Source: Hydrogenophaga sp.
Lineage (GTDB): Bacteria; Pseudomonadota; Gammaproteobacteria; Burkholderiales; Burkholderiaceae_C
Direction: 5' to 3'
NCBI RefSeq assembly: GCF_030158645.1
Contig: NZ_JAOASO010000043.1
Location: 1-64,000, forward strand
DNA: 64,000 nt
Shown: in pieces, positions 56,564-64,000 of the stretch
Position numbering within the stretch: the stretch's first letter is position 1
Layout of the letters: each line of letters starts with the position of its first letter
Made by a program: the position numbers and the translations under genes
The notes under the pieces: model-generated
What the model was told of the DNA's origin: nothing
What the model saw: only the letters and a program-made list of their open reading frames with translations
Databases searched by the model: none

Positions 56564-57781
56564 TCAATCCGATTGGCTACCCAGAGCCAGCGCGCACGCA
56601 TGCGCACTCGCCCAGGCCCACTGGAAGTTGTAACCGCCCAGCCAGCCGGTCACATCCACCACCTCGCCAATGAAATACAGGCCCGGTTGCTTCGATTCCA
56701 GGGTTTGCGACGAGAGATCGCGTGTGTCCACCCCGCCCAGCGTCACTTCGGCTTTTTTGTAGCCCTCGGTGCCGGTGGGGGTGATTTCCCAGCGGGAGAG
56801 GCGCTCGGCCAGCCGGGTCAGGGCCTTGTCGGACGCTTCGGCCACCGGCCGTTGCCAGTCGGCGTCCTGCTGGACCCAGGCGTCGGCCAGGCGGCTGGGC
56901 ACGAGGCCGGCGAGTTCGTTGACCAGCAGTTTGCGGGAAGAGGCCTTGGCGCGCGCCAGGGCAGCGGGCAGGTCGGCGTCGGGCGCCAGGTTGAGGCGGA
57001 TCGGCGTGCCTTCTTGCCAGTAGCTGGAGATCTGCAGCACGGCCGGGCCGGAGAGGCCACGGTGGGTGAAGAGCAGGTCTTCCAGAAATGCCATCTGCGT
57101 TTTTTTCTGACCGGTCTCGATGCGCACAGGCAGCGCCAGACCGGACAGCTCGGCGTATGGCGACCAATGGTCGCCGTCGAAGGTCATGGGCACCAGGCCC
57201 GGACGTGGCTCGACCAGGCGCAAGCCGAACTGCTTCGCCAGCCGAAAGCCGAAGTCGGTGGCACCAATCTTGGGGATGGACAGGCCGCCGGTGGCCACCA
57301 CCACGGAGCGGCTGCGCACCGGGCCGCGGTCGGTGTCGAGCTCGTACACGCCGTCGCCGTCCACCCGAATGGCCTTCACGCCACAAGGTTGCCAGCGCTG
57401 CACGCCGCCCGCATCGCACTCGCGCAGCAGCATCTCGATCAGGTCTTCGGCCGAGCGGTCGCAGAACAGCTGGCCTTTGTGCTTTTCATGAAAGGCAATG
57501 CCGTGCCGCTGCAGCAGCCCGATGAAATTGGCAGGCGTGTAGCGCGATAGCGCCGAGCGGCAGAAGTTCGGGTTGGCGCTGATGAAGTGCTTGTGCGGCG
57601 CGTGGGGGTCGAGGTCGCGGTTGGTGAAATTGGCGCGCCCGCCGCCCGAGATGCGGATCTTTTCGGCCACCTTCTCGCTGTGGTCGAGCACGAGCACCCG
57701 CAGGCCTCGTTGACCGGCGATACCGGCACAGAAGAGGCCGGCGGCGCCAGCGCCGATGACGATGGCGTCGAAGTTTTGCAT
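56564..57781 (-). CDS. YhiN/HI0933-type NAD(P)/FAD-dependent oxidoreductase
   Basis: 405 residues with the FAD-binding 'AIVIGAGAAGLFCAGIAGQRGLRVLVLDHSEKVAEKIRISGGGRANFTN' N-terminus, the middle 'VVVATGGLSIPKIGATDFGFRLAKQFG' and the C-terminal 'GLYFIGEVVDVTGWLGGYNFQWAWASAHACA'. These are standard YhiN/HI0933 blocks. A cytosolic flavoprotein of undefined substrate. The start at 57781 is used; a TACACT hexamer lies 7 nt upstream. The 652-residue track ORF starts far too early. Confidence 0.93.
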   Translation of the reverse strand: MQNFDAIVIGAGAAGLFCAGIAGQRGLRVLVLDHSEKVAEKIRISGGGRANFTNRDLDPHAPHKHFISANPNFCRSALSRYTPANFIGLLQRHGIAFHEKHKGQLFCDRSAEDLIEMLLRECDAGGVQRWQPCGVKAIRVDGDGVYELDTDRGPVRSRSVVVATGGLSIPKIGATDFGFRLAKQFGLRLVEPRPGLVPMTFDGDHWSPYAELSGLALPVRIETGQKKTQMAFLEDLLFTHRGLSGPAVLQISSYWQEGTPIRLNLAPDADLPAALARAKASSRKLLVNELAGLVPSRLADAWVQQDADWQRPVAEASDKALTRLAERLSRWEITPTGTEGYKKAEVTLGGVDTRDLSSQTLESKQPGLYFIGEVVDVTGWLGGYNFQWAWASAHACALALGSQSD

Positions 57782-57788
57782 GGCGCGC

Positions 57789-57794
57789 AGTGTA
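57789..57794 (-). promoter_or_regulatory. -10-like hexamer before the YhiN-type gene
   Basis: TACACT on the minus strand ends 7 nt before the ATG at 57781 and has no Shine-Dalgarno after it. It belongs to the recurrent near-start set. Confidence 0.3.
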
Positions 57795-57807
57795 GGCGCC
57801 CCGGCGT

Positions 57808-58494
57808 TCAGCCGTTGCTTCGGCTTCGCTCCGCCAGCACGGCCGCCTTGCGGGTGAGACGGTCGATTTCCCCGGTGATGTCCGACAGCACGTTGGCCAC
57901 TACCGCGAATTCGCGGCCGTGTTGCCCGGCCCGCGCGGCGATCACCTGCGCGTTGAAGCTCACCACTTTCGCTTCCTTGGCCACGCTCTGGATGTCGTCC
58001 ACGATGCCGGCGAGCTCTTTCATCATGGCGTCGGAACGGGCCTTGGCGACTTCGTCGAAGGCCGTGGTGGCGGTGTTGAGGGCTTCGAGAATGCGGTCGG
58101 TGTGACCGACCAGCTCGGCGGTGGTCGCCCCCGCGCGCGGGTTGGCGGCTCCGATCTGGTCGAGTGCACTGCGCACGAGTTGCATGAAGTCCTGAACCAC
58201 GGGGCCGACCCCGCGTGGGCCCTGGTAGGTGTCGTTGATTTGGCGGGCGCTGGCGGGCTCGAGATGTGCACCGGCGTCCAGCAGATGCCGCTGACTTTCG
58301 GTGAAGATCTGCAGGCTGCGCTGGGCGGCTTGCAGCCGAACCCCATCGCCCTGCGCAGCGAGCACGGTCTGCAGGATCATGCGTTGCGACAGCATGCGCT
58401 GGCGCGCCGCGAGGTTCACCAGCGAGAGGCCCGCGATGTGGGCCGGCGTGTCGGTGCGCTGAACGGCGGTGTTGGGAGCGGCGAGTGTGGTCAT
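57808..58494 (-). CDS. soluble PilJ/NIT-type sensor with truncated MCP-like tail
   Basis: 228 residues. 'GLSLVNLAARQRMLSQRMIL' matches the PilJ/NarX-type N-terminal sensing motif (PF13675-like), but no transmembrane helix is seen. The C-terminus 'VVSFNAQVIAARAGQHGREFAVVANVLSDI' matches the first arm of an MCP signalling hairpin but ends before the tip. It is probably cytosolic and may sense nitrate or a related anion, given the nasA/cobA genes nearby. The start at 58494 (MTTLAAPN) is preferred to 58554. Confidence 0.75.
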   Translation of the reverse strand: MTTLAAPNTAVQRTDTPAHIAGLSLVNLAARQRMLSQRMILQTVLAAQGDGVRLQAAQRSLQIFTESQRHLLDAGAHLEPASARQINDTYQGPRGVGPVVQDFMQLVRSALDQIGAANPRAGATTAELVGHTDRILEALNTATTAFDEVAKARSDAMMKELAGIVDDIQSVAKEAKVVSFNAQVIAARAGQHGREFAVVANVLSDITGEIDRLTRKAAVLAERSRSNG

Positions 58495-58567
58495 GCCGAA
58501 CACCAAGCAATCGCCGGGCCACGGCTGTGCGTGCCCAGCCCGCGCGTTGCGCACCAGCGTGGCGCGC

Positions 58568-59695
58568 TCAGCCTTTCCAGGTGAAGGGAAACGCGAGCTG
58601 CTTCAAAAAACCCTTCGGCACGTAGTCGCCCAGCACGCCGTAGCGCTCGGGCCAGACCTTGGGGCTGTTGACGGCGGTGCCGAACAGGTGGTCGAGAAAG
58701 GCGTAGTGCGCGGCGTAGTTCTTGTCGATCGCATCCGCGTCCTGGCTGTGGTGCCAGTGGTGGAAGTTGGGCGTGACGATGAGGTAGCGCAGCGGGCCCA
58801 GGCGCACGCTCACGTTGGCGTGGTTGAACACGGCCTGGAAGCCCACCACGATGATGTAGGCGTCGATCACTTCCTTGGAAAAGCCCAGCAGGTAGATGGG
58901 CCCGAGCACCAGCGTGCGCGTGATGATGGTCTCCAGGATGTGTTGGCGCGAACCGGCCATCCAGTCCATGTGTTGGGTGCTGTGGTGCACCGCGTGCAGG
59001 CGCCAGAGCAGGGGCACCTCGTGGTAGGCGCGGTGTGTCCAGTACTGCGCGAGGTCGGCCACGAGGATGATCAGCGGCAGCGCAGCCCAGAACGGCAGCG
59101 CCGCGATCCAGCCGCGCACGCCGTCCACCGGCACCCAGCCGAAGATGTTGTGCACCAGCAGGTTGGTGGCCAGCAGCATGAAGCCGATCACCAGGTGGTT
59201 GACGATGAAGTGGTGAAAGTCGGTCTGCCACTCGGGGCGGAACACCGGCTGGTCCTTGCGCAGGGCGAACAGCTTTTCAATGAAGATGAAGATCAGCGCC
59301 GAACCCAGCAGGTCGAGGATGAACCAGTCCATGCCGATGTAGGGGGTGTGGTCGGGGAAGTTCGGATCCACCTCGACCTGGTGCCCGCCCAGCAACGCGC
59401 TGAGCGTGACCAGCGCAAACGCGAAGGCCGAGAGCCAGCGCGCGCGGTTGAACAGCACGTTCACCAGGCTCAGGCCACCAGCGATCACCATGCCCCCGAA
59501 GAGCAGCTGCCGCATGAGGCCCACGTCGTACTGCTGGCGCAGCTGGGGGGTGGTGAGGTACTGCGGAAAGTGAAACGCCATCACACCGAGGAAACACAGG
59601 ATGGCCAAGGACAGGGCGATGGCCCCGGTGACAAGGCCCCGACCCGGTCGCAGGGCACCGTGGCCTTCGGTGAACTGGTTGAGTTTTTTGAGCAT
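58568..59695 (-). CDS. sterol desaturase / fatty acid hydroxylase family protein
   Basis: 375 residues. Multiple hydrophobic helices and the di-iron histidine clusters 'HRAYHEVPLLWRLHAVHHSTQHMDW' and 'NFHHWHHSQD' are typical of the fatty acid hydroxylase superfamily. It is a membrane enzyme, likely acting on a lipid or hopanoid/carotenoid substrate, with no further indication which. It lies between the PilJ-type gene and cobA, all on the minus strand. Confidence 0.9.
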   Translation of the reverse strand: MLKKLNQFTEGHGALRPGRGLVTGAIALSLAILCFLGVMAFHFPQYLTTPQLRQQYDVGLMRQLLFGGMVIAGGLSLVNVLFNRARWLSAFAFALVTLSALLGGHQVEVDPNFPDHTPYIGMDWFILDLLGSALIFIFIEKLFALRKDQPVFRPEWQTDFHHFIVNHLVIGFMLLATNLLVHNIFGWVPVDGVRGWIAALPFWAALPLIILVADLAQYWTHRAYHEVPLLWRLHAVHHSTQHMDWMAGSRQHILETIITRTLVLGPIYLLGFSKEVIDAYIIVVGFQAVFNHANVSVRLGPLRYLIVTPNFHHWHHSQDADAIDKNYAAHYAFLDHLFGTAVNSPKVWPERYGVLGDYVPKGFLKQLAFPFTWKG

Positions 59696-59763
59696 GCAGA
59701 GGGCTCCGGAGCGCCCCGACGGGGGCGCGGCTGCGGCAGTGTAGCGGCGCCTGGCGCGCGGGT

Positions 59764-60564
59764 TCAGGCCGTGCGGGCGAGCGGCAGCGGCGCCTGAAGA
59801 GCGGCGATGCCGCTCACCACATCGCCCACCACGATCACCGCCGGACTGCCCAGCCCTTCGTGCTCGATGGTGGCGCGCAATTGCCCCAGCGTGGTGACGG
59901 CGTGGCGTTGTTGGGGCAGCGTGGCGTGCTGGATCACGGCCACCGGTGTGTGGGCCGGCAGGCCGGTGAGCAGTTCGGTCTGGATCTGCTGCGAGCCACT
60001 CACGCCCATGTAGATCACCAGCGTGAGCTTGGCGTCGCGCGCGGTGGCGGCCAGGGCCGGCCAGTCGGTGCCGCTGTCGCCGGGCTTGGCGTGGCCGGTG
60101 ACGAACACCACGCCGTGCGCGTGTTCGCGGTGGGTGAGCGGCACACCCAGCGAGGTGAGGCTGGCCAGGCCGGCGGTGATGCCGTTGACCACCTGCACCT
60201 CGATGCCGGCGGCGCGCAGCGCTTCCACCTCTTCACCGCCACGTCCGAAGATGAAGGGGTCACCGCCCTTGAGGCGCACCACCACCTCGCCTTCGCCTGC
60301 GGCCATGACCATGAGCTTTTCAATGAAGGCCTGCGGCGTGCTCTTGCAGCCGCCGCGCTTGCCCACATGCACGATGCGCGCACGCGGTGATGCGTGGGCC
60401 AGCACCGCATCGCTCACCAGATCGTCGACCAGCAACACGGTGGCCGCGCTGATGGCCTTGACCGCTTTGAGCGTGAGCAACTCCGGATCGCCCGGGCCGG
60501 CGCCCACGAGCGAGACGGTACCGGGCAGGAACTCAGAGGGCGTGTGCATGGGCTGGGGAATCAT
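59764..60564 (-). CDS. cobA: uroporphyrinogen-III C-methyltransferase (siroheme synthesis)
   Basis: 266 residues. The SUMT motifs are present: 'GTVSLVGAGPGDPELLTLKAVKAI', 'VRLKGGDPFIFGRGGEEVEAL', 'AGIEVQVVNGITAG' and 'LVIYMGVSG'. It makes precorrin-2 from uroporphyrinogen III using two SAM, on the way to siroheme. Siroheme is needed by assimilatory nitrite and sulfite reductase, so it fits the adjacent nasA. A second start (MHTPSE, 60549) is possible. The upstream ybiB ends at 60533, so the two overlap by about 30 bases. Confidence 0.92.
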   Translation of the reverse strand: MIPQPMHTPSEFLPGTVSLVGAGPGDPELLTLKAVKAISAATVLLVDDLVSDAVLAHASPRARIVHVGKRGGCKSTPQAFIEKLMVMAAGEGEVVVRLKGGDPFIFGRGGEEVEALRAAGIEVQVVNGITAGLASLTSLGVPLTHREHAHGVVFVTGHAKPGDSGTDWPALAATARDAKLTLVIYMGVSGSQQIQTELLTGLPAHTPVAVIQHATLPQQRHAVTTLGQLRATIEHEGLGSPAVIVVGDVVSGIAALQAPLPLARTA

Positions 60565-61462
60565 GGTGCTCAAGCGCTCGCAAGATGTGTTCCACCTGCA
60601 GTGCGATCGGCGTGGGAATGGGCAACGAACCGTCGAGCACGGCGCGGATGTAGGCCGCGGTGCGCGCGGCGTCCACCGAGGGCAACGAAGGCAGCTGCGC
60701 GAGCGGGCCGTCTTGCTGTGGCTGCACCTCGGTGCGCTCGCCGTCGCGAAAAATTTCCATGCGCGGTGTGCGGCGCGCATCGGCTACGGGCTCGCCTTCG
60801 GTACCGCGCAGCAGCATCGCGTGTGCGCCGGTGAGTGTCCAGGTGGCGGCCATGGAACCGGCGTATTCGGGGTGGGTGTAGCTGCCCACGATGAAGGCCT
60901 GGCCCGCACACGGGTTCATGAGCTTGACCAGGCTGTGCGCCGGGTTGCGCAGGCCGACCGCACGGCGCACATCGAGCAGGCGCTTGAGGCCGGGGCACAG
61001 CACCTCCGTGGGCACAAAGGCCACGTGCCCCGACGCCAGCTTGGGCACCTGGGTGGCCGGCAACACGCCGAGCTCGGTGAAAACACGACCGGCGAACACA
61101 CGTTTGTCTTCGGTGGCCGTGCCGTGCACCAGCACCGGCACACCCTGGCGCGCCAGCAGCAACGCCAGCAGGGGCGTGAGCACCGGCAGCTTGCGCGCAC
61201 CGTTGTAGCTGGGCAGCACCACGGTGGTGAGGCCGTTGTCGGGCAGGCGGTGCAGGCGGGCGTGGGCAGCGTCCAGAAAGCCGGCCATCTCGTCGGGCGT
61301 TTCACCCTTGATGCGCATGGCCAGACAAAAGCCGCCCACCTCCAGGTCGGTCACCGAGCCGTCGAGCACCTGGCCCAGCAGGTCGGTGGCCTGCTCGCGC
61401 GTGAGCGAGCGGGCGCCGTCCTTGCCGCGACCGATTTCCTTGATGTAGTGGCTGATTCCCAT
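60533..61462 (-). CDS. ybiB: YbiB-type glycosyltransferase/phosphoribosyltransferase-like DNA-binding protein
   Basis: 309 residues. 'GRGKDGARSLTREQATDLLGQVLDGSVTDLEVGGFCLAMRIKGET' is the helical lead of anthranilate phosphoribosyltransferase-like folds, and the body shows 'LVHGTATEDKRVFAGRVFTELGV' and 'LRGTEGEPVADARRTPRMEIFRDG'. It is most like YbiB (TrpD2), a relative reported to bind nucleic acid without being TrpD. It is part of the nasA-ybiB-cobA cluster. The catalytic glycine-rich loop of TrpD is not clear, so anthranilate activity is doubtful. Confidence 0.85.
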   Translation of the reverse strand: MGISHYIKEIGRGKDGARSLTREQATDLLGQVLDGSVTDLEVGGFCLAMRIKGETPDEMAGFLDAAHARLHRLPDNGLTTVVLPSYNGARKLPVLTPLLALLLARQGVPVLVHGTATEDKRVFAGRVFTELGVLPATQVPKLASGHVAFVPTEVLCPGLKRLLDVRRAVGLRNPAHSLVKLMNPCAGQAFIVGSYTHPEYAGSMAATWTLTGAHAMLLRGTEGEPVADARRTPRMEIFRDGERTEVQPQQDGPLAQLPSLPSVDAARTAAYIRAVLDGSLPIPTPIALQVEHILRALEHHDSPAHAHAL

Positions 61463-61519
61463 GGCGCGCGATTGTCCGGGAAGTTTGATGACCCGGCGTT
61501 ATATGTCGAAAGCCAGGGC

Positions 61520-64000
61520 TCAGGCGGGGAGCAGCGCCGGGGTGGCACGCACCAGGCGCTTGAGTTCGGGCACACACGATCCGCAGTTGGTGCCGCAGTG
61601 CAGGCTGGTTTGCAGTGTGGCCAGGCGCGCGTCCTCGCTGCCCTCGCAGGTGGCCAGCCGGTCGGTGATGGCCAGGTCGGTCACGTTGAAGCAGGTGCAC
61701 ACCTGCCGGCCCTTGGCCTCGACGGCCACCGGCGGTTGGGCGCCGGGCATGAGCAAGCGGCGGCCGTAGGCGTCGGCGGGCAGTTCGTCTTGCAGCAGCG
61801 GCTTGAGCCAGGCCTCGGCGCGCGTGTCGCCGGCCAGCACAAAGCCGTCGAGCTGCGTGACCTCACCCACACGCACCAGCCGTGCGGCGCGGTGCTGGCC
61901 CAGGCGTTTGTCGGTGTAGCGCAAGGCATCCGCCGTGTTCAGGCCGAGCAGGGCTTCGATCTGCTCGGTCAGGGCCGGGTCGGGCGCTTCGGGGGCGGCG
62001 GCGCGGAACAAGACACCGGTGCGTTCCCGACCGAACGGCACGCAAGACGCAAAAGGGAACTTCGCCATGAGTTCGCGCAAGCCCCGCTGTGCGCTCAGTG
62101 CACCGGTCTCGGGCAGCCAGGCCATGGCCAGCAGCGTCCAGGGCAGCTCGGCCTTGAGCACTTTCACTGCGGCGTGTTTGAGTTCGGGCTGTTTTGAGGA
62201 CGGGCAGTATGCCGAGGTGGTGAGTGCGTTCACACCCGCGAGCACCTCGCCGGTGCTGCTCATGCCGCTCAGGTACTCGGCGCCCCAGTGCATGGCGATG
62301 AAGGCCTGCGACAGGCCGATGTCGGTCGAGCCCTGCAGTGGCACCACGATGGCGCCGCGCTTGCTGGTCACGTGCACCAGATCGCCTTCTTTCAGGCCAC
62401 GGCGCACCATGTCCTGCGGGTTGAGTTGCACGGACGGCTCGGCCACATGACCGAACAGGCGGCCCAGCGTGCCGGTGCGCGTCATGCCGTGCCACTGGTC
62501 GCGCAGGCGGCCGGTGGTGAGCGAGAACGGGTAGCGCGATTCGCGCGGTTCGGCCAACGGGACGAAGGGCAGGGCAGCGAAGCGGGCTTTGCCATCGACG
62601 GTGGGGAAGACGCCGTTTTCGTAGAGGCGCTGTTTTCCCTGCGTCTCGCCGGATTTGATAGGCCATTGTTGCGGGCCTTCGTTCTCCAGTTTTTCGTAGG
62701 AGAGACCGGTGATGTCCAGGTCGCGTCCTCTTGTTGACTCGCGGTGTTCGTTCCAGATGTCTTCGGGGGTTTGGTAGGGGAAGAGGGTCTTCTCCGGCTG
62801 CACCGCAAATGGGGTCAGAGCCGAATTTCGTTGGAGGTTGTTGGCGGCATCGGGCGCTGCTGTCCTGAATTCGGATCTGACCCCATTTGCTCTCTCCAGC
62901 CGCCTCGCAAAGTCCACGACGATGCGCCAGTCGTGCCGTGCCTCACCCGGTGCGGGCACGGCCGGGCGGACGCGGCTGATGCGGCGTTCGCTGTTGGTCA
63001 CGGTGCCGTCTTTCTCGCCCCAGGTGGTGGCGGGCAGCAGCAGGTCGGCGAAGTCGCAGGTGGCGGCGGTGGCGTAGGCCTCCTGCACCACGACGAACTC
63101 GGCGCGCTGCAGCGCGCGGCGCACGGTGGCCTGGTCGGGCATGGACTGGGCCGGGTTGGTGCAGGCGATCCACAGCGCCTTGACCTCGCCGTCGGCCGCC
63201 GCCTCGAACATCTCCACCGCGCTCTTGCCCGGCTTCTCGGGCACGCTCGGCACGCCCCACAGCGCGGCCACTTCCGCGCGGTGCTGCGGGTTGGCCAGGT
63301 CGCGGTGGGCGCTCAACAGGTTGGCCAGGCCGCCGACCTCGCGCCCGCCCATGGCGTTGGGCTGACCGGTGAGGCTGAAGGGGCCGGCGCCGGGTTTTCC
63401 GATCTGGCCGGTGGCCAGGTGCAGGTTGATCAGGGTGGCGTTTTTCGCGGTGCCGCTGCTGCTCTGGTTCAGGCCCTGGCAGTACAGGCTGAGCGTGGCG
63501 GCCGACTGTGCGAACCATTGGGCAGCGGTGTAGAGGTCTTCCTTTTTCAAGCCACACGCTTGCGCCACGCGTTCGGGCGTGTGCTCCCGGACCAGGGCCT
63601 TGAGCGCGTCAAACCCGGTGGTGTGCGCGGCAATGAACGCGGTATCCAACCAGCCTTCCCACAACATGACGTGCAGCAAGCCGTGGAACAGCATCACGTC
63701 GCTGCCGGGTTGCAGCGGCAGGAACAGGTCGGCGAAACCGGCGGTGTCGGTGCGGCGCGGGTCGGCCACGATCACCTTCATGGCCGGGTTGGCCTGCTTC
63801 GCTGCTTCGATGCGGCGGAACAGCACCGGGTGCGCGAAGGCCGCGTTGCTGCCGACGATGAACAGGCACTGCGCGTGGTTCACGTCGTCATAGCAGGCGG
63901 GCGGCGCATCGGCGCCCAGCGTGAGCTTGTAGCCGGCCACCGCGCTGCTCATGCACAGGCGCGAGTTGGTGTCGACGTTGTTGGTGCCGATCAGGCCCTT
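61520..64000 (-). CDS. nasA: assimilatory nitrate reductase catalytic subunit (5' end beyond window)
   Basis: At least 827 residues are visible. The frame is open to the right edge ('KGLIGTNNVDTNSRLCMSSAVAGY' is a molybdopterin oxidoreductase block), so the N-terminal [4Fe-4S] cysteines are missing from view. Molybdopterin-binding blocks and 'LTTGRLRDQWHGMTRTG' follow, then a C-terminal BFD-like [2Fe-2S] domain with 'VCTCFNV' and 'HCGTNCGSC'. It reduces nitrate to nitrite in the cytosol. An in-frame palindromic insertion (62805-62890) lies between two conserved blocks. Confidence 0.93.
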   Translation of the reverse strand, partial: KGLIGTNNVDTNSRLCMSSAVAGYKLTLGADAPPACYDDVNHAQCLFIVGSNAAFAHPVLFRRIEAAKQANPAMKVIVADPRRTDTAGFADLFLPLQPGSDVMLFHGLLHVMLWEGWLDTAFIAAHTTGFDALKALVREHTPERVAQACGLKKEDLYTAAQWFAQSAATLSLYCQGLNQSSSGTAKNATLINLHLATGQIGKPGAGPFSLTGQPNAMGGREVGGLANLLSAHRDLANPQHRAEVAALWGVPSVPEKPGKSAVEMFEAAADGEVKALWIACTNPAQSMPDQATVRRALQRAEFVVVQEAYATAATCDFADLLLPATTWGEKDGTVTNSERRISRVRPAVPAPGEARHDWRIVVDFARRLERANGVRSEFRTAAPDAANNLQRNSALTPFAVQPEKTLFPYQTPEDIWNEHRESTRGRDLDITGLSYEKLENEGPQQWPIKSGETQGKQRLYENGVFPTVDGKARFAALPFVPLAEPRESRYPFSLTTGRLRDQWHGMTRTGTLGRLFGHVAEPSVQLNPQDMVRRGLKEGDLVHVTSKRGAIVVPLQGSTDIGLSQAFIAMHWGAEYLSGMSSTGEVLAGVNALTTSAYCPSSKQPELKHAAVKVLKAELPWTLLAMAWLPETGALSAQRGLRELMAKFPFASCVPFGRERTGVLFRAAAPEAPDPALTEQIEALLGLNTADALRYTDKRLGQHRAARLVRVGEVTQLDGFVLAGDTRAEAWLKPLLQDELPADAYGRRLLMPGAQPPVAVEAKGRQVCTCFNVTDLAITDRLATCEGSEDARLATLQTSLHCGTNCGSCVPELKRLVRATPALLPA
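62805..62890. repeat. palindromic element inserted in frame in nasA
   Basis: The arms (62805-62827 and 62868-62890) are reverse complements at 22 of 23 positions, starting GCAAATGGGGTCAGA, with a 40-nt interior. The element encodes ANGVRSEFRTAAPDAANNLQ and on, which fits no part of NasA. The arm resembles REP-type repeats associated with tyrosine transposases in proteobacteria (from memory). The frame is maintained on both sides. Confidence 0.8.

Noticed and set aside
60023-62197. 724-residue plus-strand ORF
   Set aside because: Antisense across cobA, ybiB and nasA; all three of those have clear family motifs.

Overview
The window is high-GC, densely packed bacterial chromosome from a betaproteobacterium. 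Gene content and protein style point to Burkholderiales, family Comamonadaceae, perhaps near Hydrogenophaga; this is inference, because no rRNA or marker search could be run. There are about 60 protein genes, no tRNA or rRNA gene, no CRISPR array and no intact insertion sequence. No gap between genes exceeds 300 bases.

Layout. 1-8.7 kb: a partial SRPBCC gene, a YlqF-type GTPase, a quinone reductase, several small secreted or lipoprotein genes, a TerB-like protein, a methyltransferase, a Stealth phosphotransferase and a degenerate SRAP protein. 8.8-12.2 kb: a degenerate GGDEF membrane protein, a DTW tRNA-modification enzyme, an RluE-type pseudouridine synthase and pyroglutamyl peptidase. 12.2-21.0 kb is the accessory part. 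It holds a three-gene MNT/HEPN-like/GIY-YIG-like operon, a LysR/RidA pair, an MntA gene whose HepT partner has been truncated, a NERD-UvrD helicase, and an AT-rich TIR/P-loop/TPR gene that looks horizontally acquired and defence-related.

21.2-43 kb returns to housekeeping and envelope functions: glnS, a DUF2157 membrane protein, a beta-propeller lipoprotein, a LytTR two-component pair, a macA/split-macB export operon, uppP, a PAS histidine kinase, a hydrolase-anbu-mutS operon, an MBL hydrolase and a ParB-like protein. 43.3-56.4 kb carries a 1105-residue PAS/GAF kinase, suhB, trmJ, cysE, slyD, mogA-darP, pmbA, a DMT exporter, a secreted propeller protein, yqeY and rpsU. 56.5-64 kb holds a YhiN-type flavoprotein, a soluble PilJ-type sensor, a sterol desaturase family protein, and the nitrate-assimilation end: cobA (siroheme synthesis), ybiB and nasA, which runs off the right edge.

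The main points of interest are the TIR-STAND-like gene, the MNT/HEPN/GIY-YIG operon with an operator touching its start codon, the truncated hepT, a palindromic element inserted in frame inside nasA, a 48-nt perfect inverted repeat between cysE and slyD, a SRAP protein lacking its catalytic Cys and Glu, and a recurrent -10-like hexamer 6-7 nt before start codons that suggests leaderless transcripts.
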